The notes: generated from the sequence alone by a model not told the origin. A stretch of DNA of 52,340 nucleotides from Thermoflexibacter ruber (GCF_900113045.1 NZ_FONY01000039.1:1-52340); one strand, 5' to 3'; positions 27,128-36,709 are shown, counted from the first letter of the stretch. Program-made: numbers and translations.

Positions 27128-28843
27128 ATGGACATCACAATTCAGAAAAAAATAGACCAATGGAAGTCAGGAAACTATGACGCCGAAACCAAAGAAGCCA
27201 TTAGTAAGATGAGTGAAGAAGAACTCATAGACTCTTTTTACAAAGATTTAGAATTTGGTACTGGCGGCTTACGTGGACTTATGGGAGTAGGCTCTAATCG
27301 CGTGAACAAATATACGGTAGGGGCGGCTACACAAGGGTTAAGCAACTACCTTAAAAAAGCCTTCCCCAACGAACAGGTAAAAGTAGCTGTGGCTCACGAT
27401 AGTAGAAATAACAGCCCATTTTTTGCCTCTATAGTAGCAGATGTTTTCTCTGCAAATGGTTTTAAAGTATATTTCTTTGAGTCTTTGCGTCCTACTCCTG
27501 AGCTTTCTTTTGCTATTCGCCATTTTGGGTGCCATAGTGGGGTTGTACTTACTGCCTCTCACAATCCCAAAGAATACAATGGATACAAAGCCTACTGGAC
27601 TGACGGAGGACAGGTTACACCACCACATGACAAAAACATCATCGCAGAAGTAAATGCAATTACTTCCGTAGAGGAAATTAAGTTTGAGCGTATGGCAGAA
27701 AATATACAAATCATAGGTAAAGAAGTAGATGAGGTCTATTTAGATATGATTTGTGGGCTTTCTGTTTCCAAAGATGTTATCCAAAGGCAGAAAGATTTAA
27801 AAATTGTTTTTTCTCCTATTCATGGAACGGGTATCACGCTCGTCCCCAAATTATTAGAAAAAATGGGTTTTACCAATGTCCATATCGTGCAAAGGCAAGC
27901 CACTCCAGATGGAAACTTCCCTACGGTAGTTTATCCTAATCCTGAGGAGGAGGAAGCGATGCGCATTGGATTAGAACAGGCAAAAGAGATAGATGCAGAC
28001 GTACTCATGGCGACTGACCCCGATGCAGACAGGGTAGGAATCGCAGTAAAAAATCATAAAGGTGAATTTGTGCTTTTGAATGGGAATCAAACAGGTAGCT
28101 TGCTCATCGGCTACATGATTCAGGCTTGGAAAGAGGCAGGGAAAATTACAGGAAAGGAAATGGTGGTAAAAACAATAGTAACTTCTGAATTGATAGATAA
28201 GATGGCTGAGGCAAACGGGGTGAAATGTTACAATACTTTGACAGGCTTTAAGTACATAGCCGAAGTTATCAAAGAAAAAGAAGGGAAGGAAACTTTTATT
28301 GCAGGAGGCGAGGAGAGTTACGGCTACCTAATAGGTGATGCGGTGAGGGATAAAGATGCGGTAGCTTCTTGTGGAATGATTGCCGAGTTGGTGGCTTATG
28401 CCAAAGACAAGGGCATGAGTTTGTTTGATATGCTCATAGATAATTATTTGAAATATGGTTTTTACTACGAAAACCTAATTTCTATTACCAAAAAAGGTAA
28501 AACAGGGGCAGAAGAAATCAAAGCAATGATGGCTGAGTGGCGCAGAAACCCTCCCACAATCATCAATAGAAGCAAAGTTACTAAAGTGCTTGATTACCAA
28601 GAGAGTATCGCCAAGGATTTGATAGCAGGCACGACTACTCCTTTAGCATTTCCCAAATCAGACGTATTGCAGTTTTACACCGAAGACGGTAGCAAGATTT
28701 CGGCAAGACCTTCTGGCACAGAGCCTAAGATTAAGTTTTATTTTAGTGTAAATACTACCCTGAAATCAAAAGCAGACTACGATGCTACCGAACAGGTGCT
28801 TAAAGAAAGGATTACAGCCATCATAAAAGACTTAGGATTGTAA
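27128..28843 (+). CDS. Phospho-sugar mutase (phosphoglucomutase/phosphomannomutase)
   Basis: This 571-residue alpha-D-phosphohexomutase interconverts 1- and 6-phosphates of glucose or mannose in the cytoplasm. The four signature sites are in order: the phosphoserine loop TASHNPKEYNGYK (Ser144), the metal loop ATDPDADRVGI, the sugar loop GGEESYGYL, and the phosphate loop RPSGTEPKIKFY. Length and the FGTGGLRG start motif match the long PgcA-type enzymes. Glucose versus mannose preference is not decidable. It has its own promoter and terminator. Confidence 0.93.
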   Translation: MDITIQKKIDQWKSGNYDAETKEAISKMSEEELIDSFYKDLEFGTGGLRGLMGVGSNRVNKYTVGAATQGLSNYLKKAFPNEQVKVAVAHDSRNNSPFFASIVADVFSANGFKVYFFESLRPTPELSFAIRHFGCHSGVVLTASHNPKEYNGYKAYWTDGGQVTPPHDKNIIAEVNAITSVEEIKFERMAENIQIIGKEVDEVYLDMICGLSVSKDVIQRQKDLKIVFSPIHGTGITLVPKLLEKMGFTNVHIVQRQATPDGNFPTVVYPNPEEEEAMRIGLEQAKEIDADVLMATDPDADRVGIAVKNHKGEFVLLNGNQTGSLLIGYMIQAWKEAGKITGKEMVVKTIVTSELIDKMAEANGVKCYNTLTGFKYIAEVIKEKEGKETFIAGGEESYGYLIGDAVRDKDAVASCGMIAELVAYAKDKGMSLFDMLIDNYLKYGFYYENLISITKKGKTGAEEIKAMMAEWRRNPPTIINRSKVTKVLDYQESIAKDLIAGTTTPLAFPKSDVLQFYTEDGSKISARPSGTEPKIKFYFSVNTTLKSKADYDATEQVLKERITAIIKDLGL

Positions 28844-28854
28844 TTTTTTAGATG

Positions 28855-28896
28855 ATAAAGGCTGTTTGAAAAGTCAAGCAGCCTTTATATTTTTTT
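28855..28896 (+). terminator. Rho-independent terminator of the mutase gene
   Basis: ATAAAGGCTG (28855-28864) pairs with CAGCCTTTAT (28879-28888) and is followed by A and seven T residues. Confidence 0.85.
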
Positions 28897-28941
28897 ACTT
28901 TTTATGCTTAGGAAGTAAATAAATTGGCAAATTTGTTATTG

Positions 28942-28949
28942 TAATTTTG
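28942..28949 (+). promoter_or_regulatory. Candidate -7 element of the CHAT-STAND gene
   Basis: TAATTTTG fully matches TAnnTTTG. It lies 112 bases before the ATG. The -33 region has no good TTTG at the usual spacing. Confidence 0.35.
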
Positions 28950-29053
28950 CCCAATAATTAACAGTAGTAAAAATTTCCTTCACTATTTTTCTCATTTTAT
29001 TCCAAAATTTTCTAACTTGCACATTATCAGATAAAAAATTTTAAAAGCCCCCA

Positions 29054-32000
29054 ATGCCTGCAAAACCTATCATATTTCTTGCCTTTGCCAACGATAAGGT
29101 CGACAATACTCGCTATCTGAGGAACTTACCCTTAGAGATGGACGGCGTTCGCAGGGCTTTGTACGAAGCTGAGGACGCAGGGCTGTGCGAAGTTTTAGAG
29201 CGAGCAAATGCCACAATTGAGAACATCTTAGATGTTTTCCAAGACAATCGCTACAAAGATAGGATAGCTGTTTTTCACTATGGAGGTCATGCAGACGGCT
29301 ACCAGCTGCTTTTGGAGCAGTTAGATGGTTCACATTCCATTGCACACGGAGGAGGGCTGGTGTCTTTTTTCGCTAAACAAAAAGGGCTAAAACTCATTTT
29401 TTTTAATGGCTGTAGTACCCAACAACAATCACAGGAATTGGTCGAGGCAGGCGTTCCCATAGTGATAGGTACTTCGCAAGCTATCAGTGATGACATAGCT
29501 ACTTCACTTTCCATTCGCTTTTATGGAGGTTTGGCAAATGGGGCAAGCATAGAGCGAGCTTGGTTAGAGGCAATAGACTATGTAAAAATTCAGAAAGGCT
29601 CAAATAGTGTGAGAGGCTTATATCGCAAAGGAGAGGTCAAAGCTACCGAAGACCGCTTCCCTTGGGAAATGTACGTAAGGACGGGAGCAGAGCTTATCAA
29701 AGAATGGAATCTTCCTGAAGCAGTAGAAAACCCTCTTTTTGGCTTGCCAGAAATCCCCGCTAACTATGACTTACCTGATGAGCCTTTTATGTTTTTAGGG
29801 CGTTATGAACGCCGCCATGCGGAAGTGTTCTTTGGTAGGTCTTACTACATTAGGGACTTATACAATCGTATTTCCTCTAAAAACTCTGCCCCCGTGATTT
29901 TGCTCTATGGGCAATCTGGCGTAGGCAAGTCTTCCTTACTTGATGCGGGTTTGTTGCCTCGCTTAGAAGGAGAATATCAGGTAGCTTATCTTAGACGTAA
30001 TAGAGAGTTAGGCTTGTCTGGCACGCTCAAAGAGGCTTTGGAGTTTAAGGAAAAAACAAGCTACCAAAACGGGCATACTACACAAAACCAGATAGATAAC
30101 CTACTGAATATCAATGGAAGTTTTTTGAAAACCTTAGAGCAAATAGCCCAATTAGAAAGCATAGCCCTCCATTCCGAAGATGCCTTAAAAGTAGAGTTGT
30201 TGGCTGTGATTAATCGCTTTAAAAGGAAGAATGAGGAAGTTTTTTCCCACGAAGCCAAACGCTACAAATACGAACAAGCCAAAGCAGTAGCCCAAGACAT
30301 CAAAGATTTGAGGCAGAAACGCAAAGGCAATGCTATTTTTAATGAAAAAAGATTCCACAAAATAGAAGAAGAAATAGAAATTGGTCATAATGATTCCTTG
30401 CTTAGCTATTGGAAAGCCAAAGAAAAAAAAGAAGGGAAACCTGTGGTCATCATCTTAGACCAAGTAGAAGAAGTTTTTACCCAGCCTAACACGGCTTTTC
30501 CTAATGAGTTGGAAATATTTTTAGCTGATTTAGATAGCATTTTTAAAAATCCTCAAAATCGCCCACAAGGGAAACTCATTTTAAGCTATCGCAAAGAGTA
30601 TCACCCTGAAATAGAGGAACTGCTCAAGATTCAAGGTATTCCGAGAGAAAATATTTTCTTAACACATTTAGACAAAAAGGATATTATCGATGTAGTTACA
30701 GGACTTACGCGTACAGAAAAACTAAGGAAAAAATACCGATTAGAAATCCAAGAACACCTCCCTGCTATTATCGCAGATGACTTACTGGAGGACAAAGACT
30801 CCTCTATCGCCCCTGTCTTGCAAATCTTGCTAACAAAAATGTGGAATATGATAGTCCAAGATGATTATAGGGTTTTTTCGGTGGATAGATACCAAGAACT
30901 GAGGAGAGAAGGGGTACTATTAGGTGATTTTTTCTACCAACAAATGGGCAAGCTGAGGTCATGGAATCCTGAAATTGAGCAGACGGGCTTGGCTTTGGAC
31001 TTGCTTAGCTTCCATACAACTAACTTAGGAACGGCAGACACGCGTAGCTTGGAGGAAATCGAGAATCGCTATGGAAATAGAGCAGAAGTATTTGACTTGC
31101 TGTTAGTTTGTAAGGATTTGTACTTGCTTACTAACCGCACCGAAAGTATTACAGGACTTGCTCATGATACCCTCGCCCCACTGATTCAAAATGAGTACAA
31201 AAACTCTGACCGCCCAGGGCAAAGAGCTGCTCGTATTTTAGAGAGCAAAGTAGTTGATTTTGTGGACAATAAAAAAATTCTTTTAGACGAAACAGACCTC
31301 AATCTGGTAGAAGCAGGGCAAAAGGGCATGAGGGTTTGGACAGAAGACGAAACTCGATTGATAGCATTGAGTAGAAAAAGACGCAATAAAAAAGTTTTCT
31401 TGCGTAGGGTATTGGTTTTCAGTATTTTTATAGTAACAGGAGTCATTGCAGTATTGGGAATTTTTGCAATGAACGAGAGAGAAAAAGCCGAGATGAGAAG
31501 GGAAGATGCAGAACGCATGAAAGAAATCGCTGATTACCAAAAACAAAAAGCACTCCAAGCCCGAGATTCTTTCCAAGTCCAACGTGTGAGAGCCGAGCAG
31601 GCTACAGAATTAGCTCTTTTGGAACAGGAACGAGCCGAGCAGGCAGCGGCTTTAGCTAAAAGGCAGGAGCAGATTGCCAGAGATTCCGCAGAATCAGCAC
31701 GTAAGCAACGTATAGAGGCAGAAAAGGCAAGTAGAGAATCACAGATTAGTGCTACCCTTGCCAATGATGCCGCTTTTCAGGCAGAAATCAAAAGTAGGCA
31801 AGCAGAAAAGCAAAATGCAGAATCTAAGTTAGGAGAATTTAACGCCAAAGCCAAAGAGTTAGCAATTTTATCCACTGCCCAAACAGAAAACATAGATTTT
31901 AAAAATAGGCTTGCCTTAGCTGCTTACCAAATGGAGAAAAATGGCTTACAAAATACTATCAAAAGCGTAAATGACATCAGAACACGCTACGAGGATACGG

Positions 32001-33223
32001 TCTATTTTAAGCCCAATCAGCGGAGAATACCTATTTATAGGCGTAATTATGGCAACTTATTGACCTTTCAAGACCTAATTAACTACCAAGTGAGCGTAAA
32101 TAAAACTTCCTCAGAAGTATTTTATGCCTTGCGTCAAGCCTTTATCGCCCAACAAAAAGACTATTTATACGAAAATACAGAGTCTTGGGCAATGGCAATC
32201 ACCAAAGACAATGAATTGATTTTCAATAACCAAGATGAAGGTATCAACAAAGCACTCCTATTCTCCTCCTCTGAAGGTCTGCCCCAGCTGAAAGGAGTAG
32301 AAAAACTCAGCACAGGTTCTAAGAGGAGTTCGCCCCGTAGCATTATCATAGCAGAAGAAAAAATTTATTGTAGTACCCAAGACGGACAAATCGTAGCTTG
32401 GAACACGTCAAATCCTACTATAAAAGAAGTCTTAGTAAGTCAGTCAGGGAGTATCCTGACAATGGTACATTCAAAAAATGCCAATGCTTTGTTCTATGCA
32501 ATACAAGGCTCTGTCTATCAATATGATTTAAAAAATCACATCTACAAACCAATCCTCCAACAAGCAAGCAGTATTAGACAATTGGTTATCATAGAAAATC
32601 AACATCAATCTTACCTAATCTTTGCAGATGAGCAAGGCAGTATCATCGCTTTGGATTTGAACGACCCAAGCAAGCAAAGCAAGATGATTTATCAGCAAAC
32701 CAATAGAGGCGGAATTTATGCACTTACTTATATCCCACGCCAAAAATGGTTAGTCGCAGGAGATGTAAACGGCAGGTTGATTGTGTTGTGGGAAATCAGC
32801 ATAGAAAATCTACAAAAAAATGATTTTAGTGCTAAATTTGCCATAGAAAAAAAGCATAGAGGCATTGTAAGGACAATAGTAACAAGTCCTGATAATCAGT
32901 ACGTAGCCTCAGGCAGTTGGGACGGCACCGTATTGCTTTGGAAAATGGACGACATCAAAGTAGGGAATCTCATCAATGAGCCTCTACTCTCGATTCAAAA
33001 CGAGAGCAAGGTACTTAGCTTGCAATTTGATAAAACCAATAATTATCTCATAATTGCAGATGAGAAAAATATCCGAATCTGTCCTACCCAACCCTATATT
33101 TTTTATCAAAGAATTTGTGATATTACGAAAAAACAAGAGGAAACTAAAGATTGGAAAGATTTTTACAGCAGAGAGGAAAATAAAATCATCAGAGAGGAGT
33201 GCAAGTGTGTAAGATGTGAGTAG
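29054..33223 (+). CDS. CHAT protease - STAND ATPase - TM - coiled coil - WD40-like protein
   Basis: This 1389-residue protein looks like a prokaryotic death-type receptor. Residues 1-205 form a CHAT (caspase-like) domain with HYGGH (His79) and FFNGCST (Cys120) as the probable dyad. A STAND/NACHT-type ATPase follows, with GRSYYIRDL, Walker A GQSGVGKSS (286-294), then AGLLPRL, and Walker B VVIILDQVEE (Asp469). Between the two Walker motifs lies an unusually long charged helical insert (about 330-460). One membrane helix lies near 784-806, then a long Ala/Glu/Arg-rich coiled coil (about 806-935). The C-terminal region (about 1040-1360) contains propeller-type repeats, clearest at SPDNQYVASGSWDGTVLLWK. 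In related STAND proteins repeats sense a trigger and the ATPase assembles the effector. Protease activation and cell suicide are inference. A restriction-modification pair follows 99 bases downstream. Confidence 0.88.
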   Translation: MPAKPIIFLAFANDKVDNTRYLRNLPLEMDGVRRALYEAEDAGLCEVLERANATIENILDVFQDNRYKDRIAVFHYGGHADGYQLLLEQLDGSHSIAHGGGLVSFFAKQKGLKLIFFNGCSTQQQSQELVEAGVPIVIGTSQAISDDIATSLSIRFYGGLANGASIERAWLEAIDYVKIQKGSNSVRGLYRKGEVKATEDRFPWEMYVRTGAELIKEWNLPEAVENPLFGLPEIPANYDLPDEPFMFLGRYERRHAEVFFGRSYYIRDLYNRISSKNSAPVILLYGQSGVGKSSLLDAGLLPRLEGEYQVAYLRRNRELGLSGTLKEALEFKEKTSYQNGHTTQNQIDNLLNINGSFLKTLEQIAQLESIALHSEDALKVELLAVINRFKRKNEEVFSHEAKRYKYEQAKAVAQDIKDLRQKRKGNAIFNEKRFHKIEEEIEIGHNDSLLSYWKAKEKKEGKPVVIILDQVEEVFTQPNTAFPNELEIFLADLDSIFKNPQNRPQGKLILSYRKEYHPEIEELLKIQGIPRENIFLTHLDKKDIIDVVTGLTRTEKLRKKYRLEIQEHLPAIIADDLLEDKDSSIAPVLQILLTKMWNMIVQDDYRVFSVDRYQELRREGVLLGDFFYQQMGKLRSWNPEIEQTGLALDLLSFHTTNLGTADTRSLEEIENRYGNRAEVFDLLLVCKDLYLLTNRTESITGLAHDTLAPLIQNEYKNSDRPGQRAARILESKVVDFVDNKKILLDETDLNLVEAGQKGMRVWTEDETRLIALSRKRRNKKVFLRRVLVFSIFIVTGVIAVLGIFAMNEREKAEMRREDAERMKEIADYQKQKALQARDSFQVQRVRAEQATELALLEQERAEQAAALAKRQEQIARDSAESARKQRIEAEKASRESQISATLANDAAFQAEIKSRQAEKQNAESKLGEFNAKAKELAILSTAQTENIDFKNRLALAAYQMEKNGLQNTIKSVNDIRTRYEDTVYFKPNQRRIPIYRRNYGNLLTFQDLINYQVSVNKTSSEVFYALRQAFIAQQKDYLYENTESWAMAITKDNELIFNNQDEGINKALLFSSSEGLPQLKGVEKLSTGSKRSSPRSIIIAEEKIYCSTQDGQIVAWNTSNPTIKEVLVSQSGSILTMVHSKNANALFYAIQGSVYQYDLKNHIYKPILQQASSIRQLVIIENQHQSYLIFADEQGSIIALDLNDPSKQSKMIYQQTNRGGIYALTYIPRQKWLVAGDVNGRLIVLWEISIENLQKNDFSAKFAIEKKHRGIVRTIVTSPDNQYVASGSWDGTVLLWKMDDIKVGNLINEPLLSIQNESKVLSLQFDKTNNYLIIADEKNIRICPTQPYIFYQRICDITKKQEETKDWKDFYSREENKIIREECKCVRCE

Positions 33224-33284
33224 AGAGTTTTACTACAAAATATTACCCCTTTGGGAATAATTTAGCTAAAAAATACCAAAGGTG

Positions 33285-33300
33285 TGCTATATTTATAGCA
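33285..33300. promoter_or_regulatory. Perfect palindrome before the restriction-modification genes
   Basis: TGCTATA-TT-TATAGCA is a perfect inverted repeat ending 22 bases before the methyltransferase ATG. It covers TATATTTA (33288-33295), a one-mismatch -7 element. A longer-range pair, CCTTTGG (33248-33254) / CCAAAGG (33276-33282), lies just upstream. It could be an operator for autoregulation; no controller gene is present. Confidence 0.4.
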
Positions 33301-33322
33301 ACAAAAGTAAATCAGCAAGATT

Positions 33323-34237
33323 ATGAAGCCTTTAATAAAATATAGAGGAGGAAAATCAAAAGAAATCCCTTATTTGATTAGACATATCCCACAATACAAC
33401 GGACGATATATTGAACCGTTTTTTGGTGGTGGTGCGTTGTTCTTTCACTTAGAGCCGAAAAGAGCAATCATAAATGACATTAATTCAAAACTTATCTCAT
33501 TTTACTTAGGTGTAAAAAACGACTTTGAAAGACTCAGAAAAGAATTAACTGAGATAGAGCGAGTTTACGCTATCAACCGAAAAAAATTTGAAGAACTAAA
33601 AAGTAAAACGCCTGATAAAAGAGTTGATGACGAGAACGAACCTCTGTATTATCAAATCAGAGATATGTTCAATGAACTTACTGAAAAAAAATACTCTGAT
33701 GCTTTGCTTTATTTCTTCATAAATAAGACCGCATATTCAGGAATGATACGCTACAATGCAAAAGGAGAATTTAATGTGCCTTATGGTCGATATGCGAACC
33801 TAAACACTTCATTGGTTACAAAATCTCACAGCAAATTACTTGCAAATACAGAAATATATAATCTCGACTATTCCGAGATTTTCCAAATGGCGACCAAAGA
33901 CGACTTTATGTTTTTAGACCCGCCATATGATTGTGTTTTTTCTGATTATGGCAATGCTGAACACAAAGACGGATTCAATGAAAAAAATCATATTGAGTTA
34001 GCTAACCAATATAAAAAACTAAAGTGCAAAGCACTTATGGTTATTGGTAGAACACCGCTAACAGAAAAACTATATGGCGACTACATTGTAGATGAATATG
34101 GCAAGTCCTATGCGGTAAATATTAGAAACAGATTTAAGTCCGAAGCGAGCCACATTCTCATTTCTAACTATGGCAATGAAGCATTAAAGAGAGAACCAAA
34201 ATTAATATTAGAAGAAGAATCTGTTTCCTATGGCTAG
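33323..34237 (+). CDS. D12-class (Dam-like) adenine-N6 DNA methyltransferase
   Basis: This 304-residue enzyme is an alpha-type N6-adenine methyltransferase. The start LIKYRGGKSKEIPYLIRHIP leads into the SAM motif EPFFGGGALFF. The catalytic motif IV is DPPYD (near residue 199), in the order typical of Dam/DpnM/D12 enzymes. It should protect host DNA against the partner nuclease, whose gene it overlaps by eight bases (ATG at 34230 inside the last codons). AlwI-type nucleases recognise GGATC, so a GATC-containing target is expected. That is inference from family and from the near absence of GATC in this window. Confidence 0.9.
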   Translation: MKPLIKYRGGKSKEIPYLIRHIPQYNGRYIEPFFGGGALFFHLEPKRAIINDINSKLISFYLGVKNDFERLRKELTEIERVYAINRKKFEELKSKTPDKRVDDENEPLYYQIRDMFNELTEKKYSDALLYFFINKTAYSGMIRYNAKGEFNVPYGRYANLNTSLVTKSHSKLLANTEIYNLDYSEIFQMATKDDFMFLDPPYDCVFSDYGNAEHKDGFNEKNHIELANQYKKLKCKALMVIGRTPLTEKLYGDYIVDEYGKSYAVNIRNRFKSEASHILISNYGNEALKREPKLILEEESVSYG

Positions 34238-35909
34238 AATTGACAGTAAAGTAATTTTTGTAACCACTTCACCACGGACACCTACAAAGATGATTCCTGA
34301 AATTGGGCTTTTGAACGCCCATTTCGCAGGACAAAAATGGAATACTGAAACTCAAAGAGCTTTTATGGAGCTATTGAGAGAGGAAAACTTTTTCAATGGC
34401 GAAGGTGCAAATGACCCAGCATTTAGTGCAAGAGACAGAATAAATAGAGCACCAAAAGCACTTGGTTTTGTAATTCTATCACCGACAATTCAACTTACAC
34501 CAGCAGGAGAAGAACTCGTAAATTCAAGAAGAAAAGACGAAATATTTTTAAGACAGCTTCTCAAATTTCAAGTTCCTTCACCATTCCATAAACCAACTGA
34601 AAATTCAGCAGAATTTTGGGTTAAACCATACCTTGAACTTTTCAGACTCATTAGACACTTTGGCTCATTGAAATTTGATGAGTTAATGATGTTTGGCTTG
34701 CAGTTAGTGGATTACCGAGAGTTTGACACTATTGTTGAGAAAATCAACCAATTCAGAATTGCCAAAGCACAGAATGAGGGAAACTACAAGCGTTTTAGAG
34801 CAGAATATTTCGACAGAGAGCTAAGAGAAATTTACAGTGCCGATATAAGTTCAGGAAATACACGAACCAGAGAAACAAATGATGCTTCGATTGCAAAATT
34901 TCTAAGCACCAAAGCAAGCAATATGAGAGATTACGCTGATGCTTGTGTTCGTTATTTGAGAGCAACGGGTTTGGTAAACATTTCTCATTTAGGAAAATCA
35001 ATCTCAATAGTTCCTGAAAAGATTCAGGAAGTTGATTATTTCTTGCAACACACCGACAGAGAACCTTGCTTTATTGATAACGAAGGACTATATGTTGCTT
35101 ATCTCGGCAATCGCCAAATTCCGACACTGCTAACAGACAATAGAGAACTATTAGAACAAAAAATCAGGGCAGAGTTTCCGCAACTCAATATTCGTGCGAC
35201 CGCAACATTACAAGAACTCAAAAACATATTTGCAGAGCAATTAGAAAATCGAAAAGAGCAAATAATAACGGAACAAGTTGCAGCAATCAAGGACTACCGA
35301 CTTTTTGAAGATATTTCAACAACGTTTGACCAAATACTTGATAATTCGCTTTACGACACGCCACTTATTTTGGAGTGGAACACTTGGCGAGCAATGACAA
35401 TGTTGGACGGTGGAGAAATTAAAGCCAATTTAAAATTTGATGACTTTGGAAATCCAATGTCAACAGCACAGGGCAATATGGCTGACATTATTTGCGATTA
35501 TGGTGACTTCGGTTTAACAGTAGAAGTAACAATGCAAAGCGGACAAAGACAGTATGAAACAGAGGGAGAACCAGTAACAAGACACCTTGCAAAATATAAG
35601 CGTGAAACTGAAAAACCTGCTTACTGCTTGTTCATTGCCCCAAACATAAATGACGCTTGCAAAGCCCATTTTTACGCACTACACAAAATGAACATTCAAT
35701 ATTATGGTGGATTTTCAACAATCGTTCCATTGCCTTTGAGTGTTTTCATAAAAATGGTTCAGGACTCTTATAACGCAAATTATATTCCCGAACCAAGACA
35801 CGTTCAACGATTTTTCGAGCGTTCAAATGAATTGGCTAACTCGACAGACAATGAAGTAGATTGGTATAACGGCATTATAGAAGAGGCTCTAAATTGGTTG
35901 ACAGAATGA
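34230..35909 (+). CDS. AlwI-family type II restriction endonuclease
   Basis: The 559-residue protein resembles the AlwI family of type IIS nucleases, which cut a few bases outside an asymmetric site. Family landmarks are the N-terminal FVTTSPRTPTKMIPEI, FSARDRINRAPKALGFV, LTPAGEELV and FLRQLLKFQVPSPFHKP. A C-terminal catalytic region reads GNMADIICDY, then LTVEVTM and RHLAKY, consistent with a PD-(D/E)XK-type centre. The length fits AlwI-like enzymes. It is translationally coupled to the methyltransferase. No frameshift or missing block was seen, so it should be functional. Confidence 0.85.
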   Translation: MARIDSKVIFVTTSPRTPTKMIPEIGLLNAHFAGQKWNTETQRAFMELLREENFFNGEGANDPAFSARDRINRAPKALGFVILSPTIQLTPAGEELVNSRRKDEIFLRQLLKFQVPSPFHKPTENSAEFWVKPYLELFRLIRHFGSLKFDELMMFGLQLVDYREFDTIVEKINQFRIAKAQNEGNYKRFRAEYFDRELREIYSADISSGNTRTRETNDASIAKFLSTKASNMRDYADACVRYLRATGLVNISHLGKSISIVPEKIQEVDYFLQHTDREPCFIDNEGLYVAYLGNRQIPTLLTDNRELLEQKIRAEFPQLNIRATATLQELKNIFAEQLENRKEQIITEQVAAIKDYRLFEDISTTFDQILDNSLYDTPLILEWNTWRAMTMLDGGEIKANLKFDDFGNPMSTAQGNMADIICDYGDFGLTVEVTMQSGQRQYETEGEPVTRHLAKYKRETEKPAYCLFIAPNINDACKAHFYALHKMNIQYYGGFSTIVPLPLSVFIKMVQDSYNANYIPEPRHVQRFFERSNELANSTDNEVDWYNGIIEEALNWLTE

Positions 35910-35911
35910 AG

Positions 35912-35985
35912 GGCGAACGGCTAACAGCGGTTTGGCGTAATGGCGGGTGCAGTGTTTCGCACAGCAGTTTTGTGGTGGATTAAAG
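35912..35985. other. G/C-rich cassette-like tail after the endonuclease gene
   Basis: The stretch starting GGCGAACGGCTAACAGCGG and continuing TTTGGCGTAATGGCGGGTGC, with a small GTGC/GCAC hairpin, is much richer in G and C than its surroundings. Similar sequences, as I remember, border acquired genes in other Bacteroidota. It may mark the right edge of the transferred unit. No strict attC core sites could be matched. Confidence 0.3.
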
Positions 35986-36076
35986 TATAGTTCCCCGATT
36001 GAATATTTGTGCTAAAAATCTACCACTACAATAAGCCAATAAACATTAATTATAAATATACAAATTCTTGATAATT

Positions 36077-36709
36077 ATGAATATAGCTGACATGCGCAAA
36101 GAATATACCTTAGAAAAATTAGATATTGAGAGTGTTAAACCGAATCCTTTTGAGCAGTTCAAGGACTGGCTACACGAAGCCATGAACTCCCAAATGTTAG
36201 AGCCTACCGCTATGCACTTAGCTACGGTAAGTGCAGATGGCAAACCCTCAGGACGCATAGTTTTGCTCAAAGGAGTGGATACAGGCTTTTTATTTTTTAC
36301 AAATTATCAAAGCAGAAAAGGAAAAGAACTTGCTACGAATCCTTTTGCGTCCCTGACATTTTACTGGGCAGAATTAGAACGTCAGGTACGTATAGAGGGA
36401 AAAGTAGAAAAAGTAAGTGAAGAAATTTCTAATGATTATTTTCACAGCCGCCCCAAAGGAAGCCAAATTGGGGCGATTGCTTCTCCACAAAGCCAAGTAA
36501 TCCAAGACAGAAACCTTTTGGAACGTCAAATCCAAGACTTAGCATCGCAATATCAAGATTCGCTACCTCCCAGACCTGCTTATTGGGGGGGGTATAGACT
36601 CGTCCCCGAAGTGCTGGAGTTTTGGCAAGGCAGACCCAGCCGACTCCATGACCGTATCCGCTATACAAAGCAGGGAGAAAATTGGAGGATAGAAAGATTA
36701 GCTCCTTAG
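36077..36709 (+). CDS. pdxH: Pyridoxamine 5'-phosphate oxidase
   Basis: PdxH makes pyridoxal 5'-phosphate from pyridoxamine or pyridoxine 5'-phosphate using FMN and oxygen. The 210-residue length is normal. Landmarks are MHLATVSADGKPSGRIVLLK (FMN and substrate contacts), FFTNYQSRKGKEL, SRPKGSQIGAIASPQS, and the C-terminal signature LEFWQGRPSRLHDRIRY. The ATG at 36077 opens MNIADMRKEY, the usual start; an in-frame TTG nine bases upstream is not needed. It stands alone between the restriction genes and the carbohydrate operon. Confidence 0.95.
   Translation: MNIADMRKEYTLEKLDIESVKPNPFEQFKDWLHEAMNSQMLEPTAMHLATVSADGKPSGRIVLLKGVDTGFLFFTNYQSRKGKELATNPFASLTFYWAELERQVRIEGKVEKVSEEISNDYFHSRPKGSQIGAIASPQSQVIQDRNLLERQIQDLASQYQDSLPPRPAYWGGYRLVPEVLEFWQGRPSRLHDRIRYTKQGENWRIERLAP

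Noticed and set aside
33248-33282. CCTTTGG/CCAAAGG stem as terminator of the CHAT-STAND gene
   Set aside because: The loop is 21 bases, the stem only seven, and no T run follows; noted only as part of the regulatory spacer.
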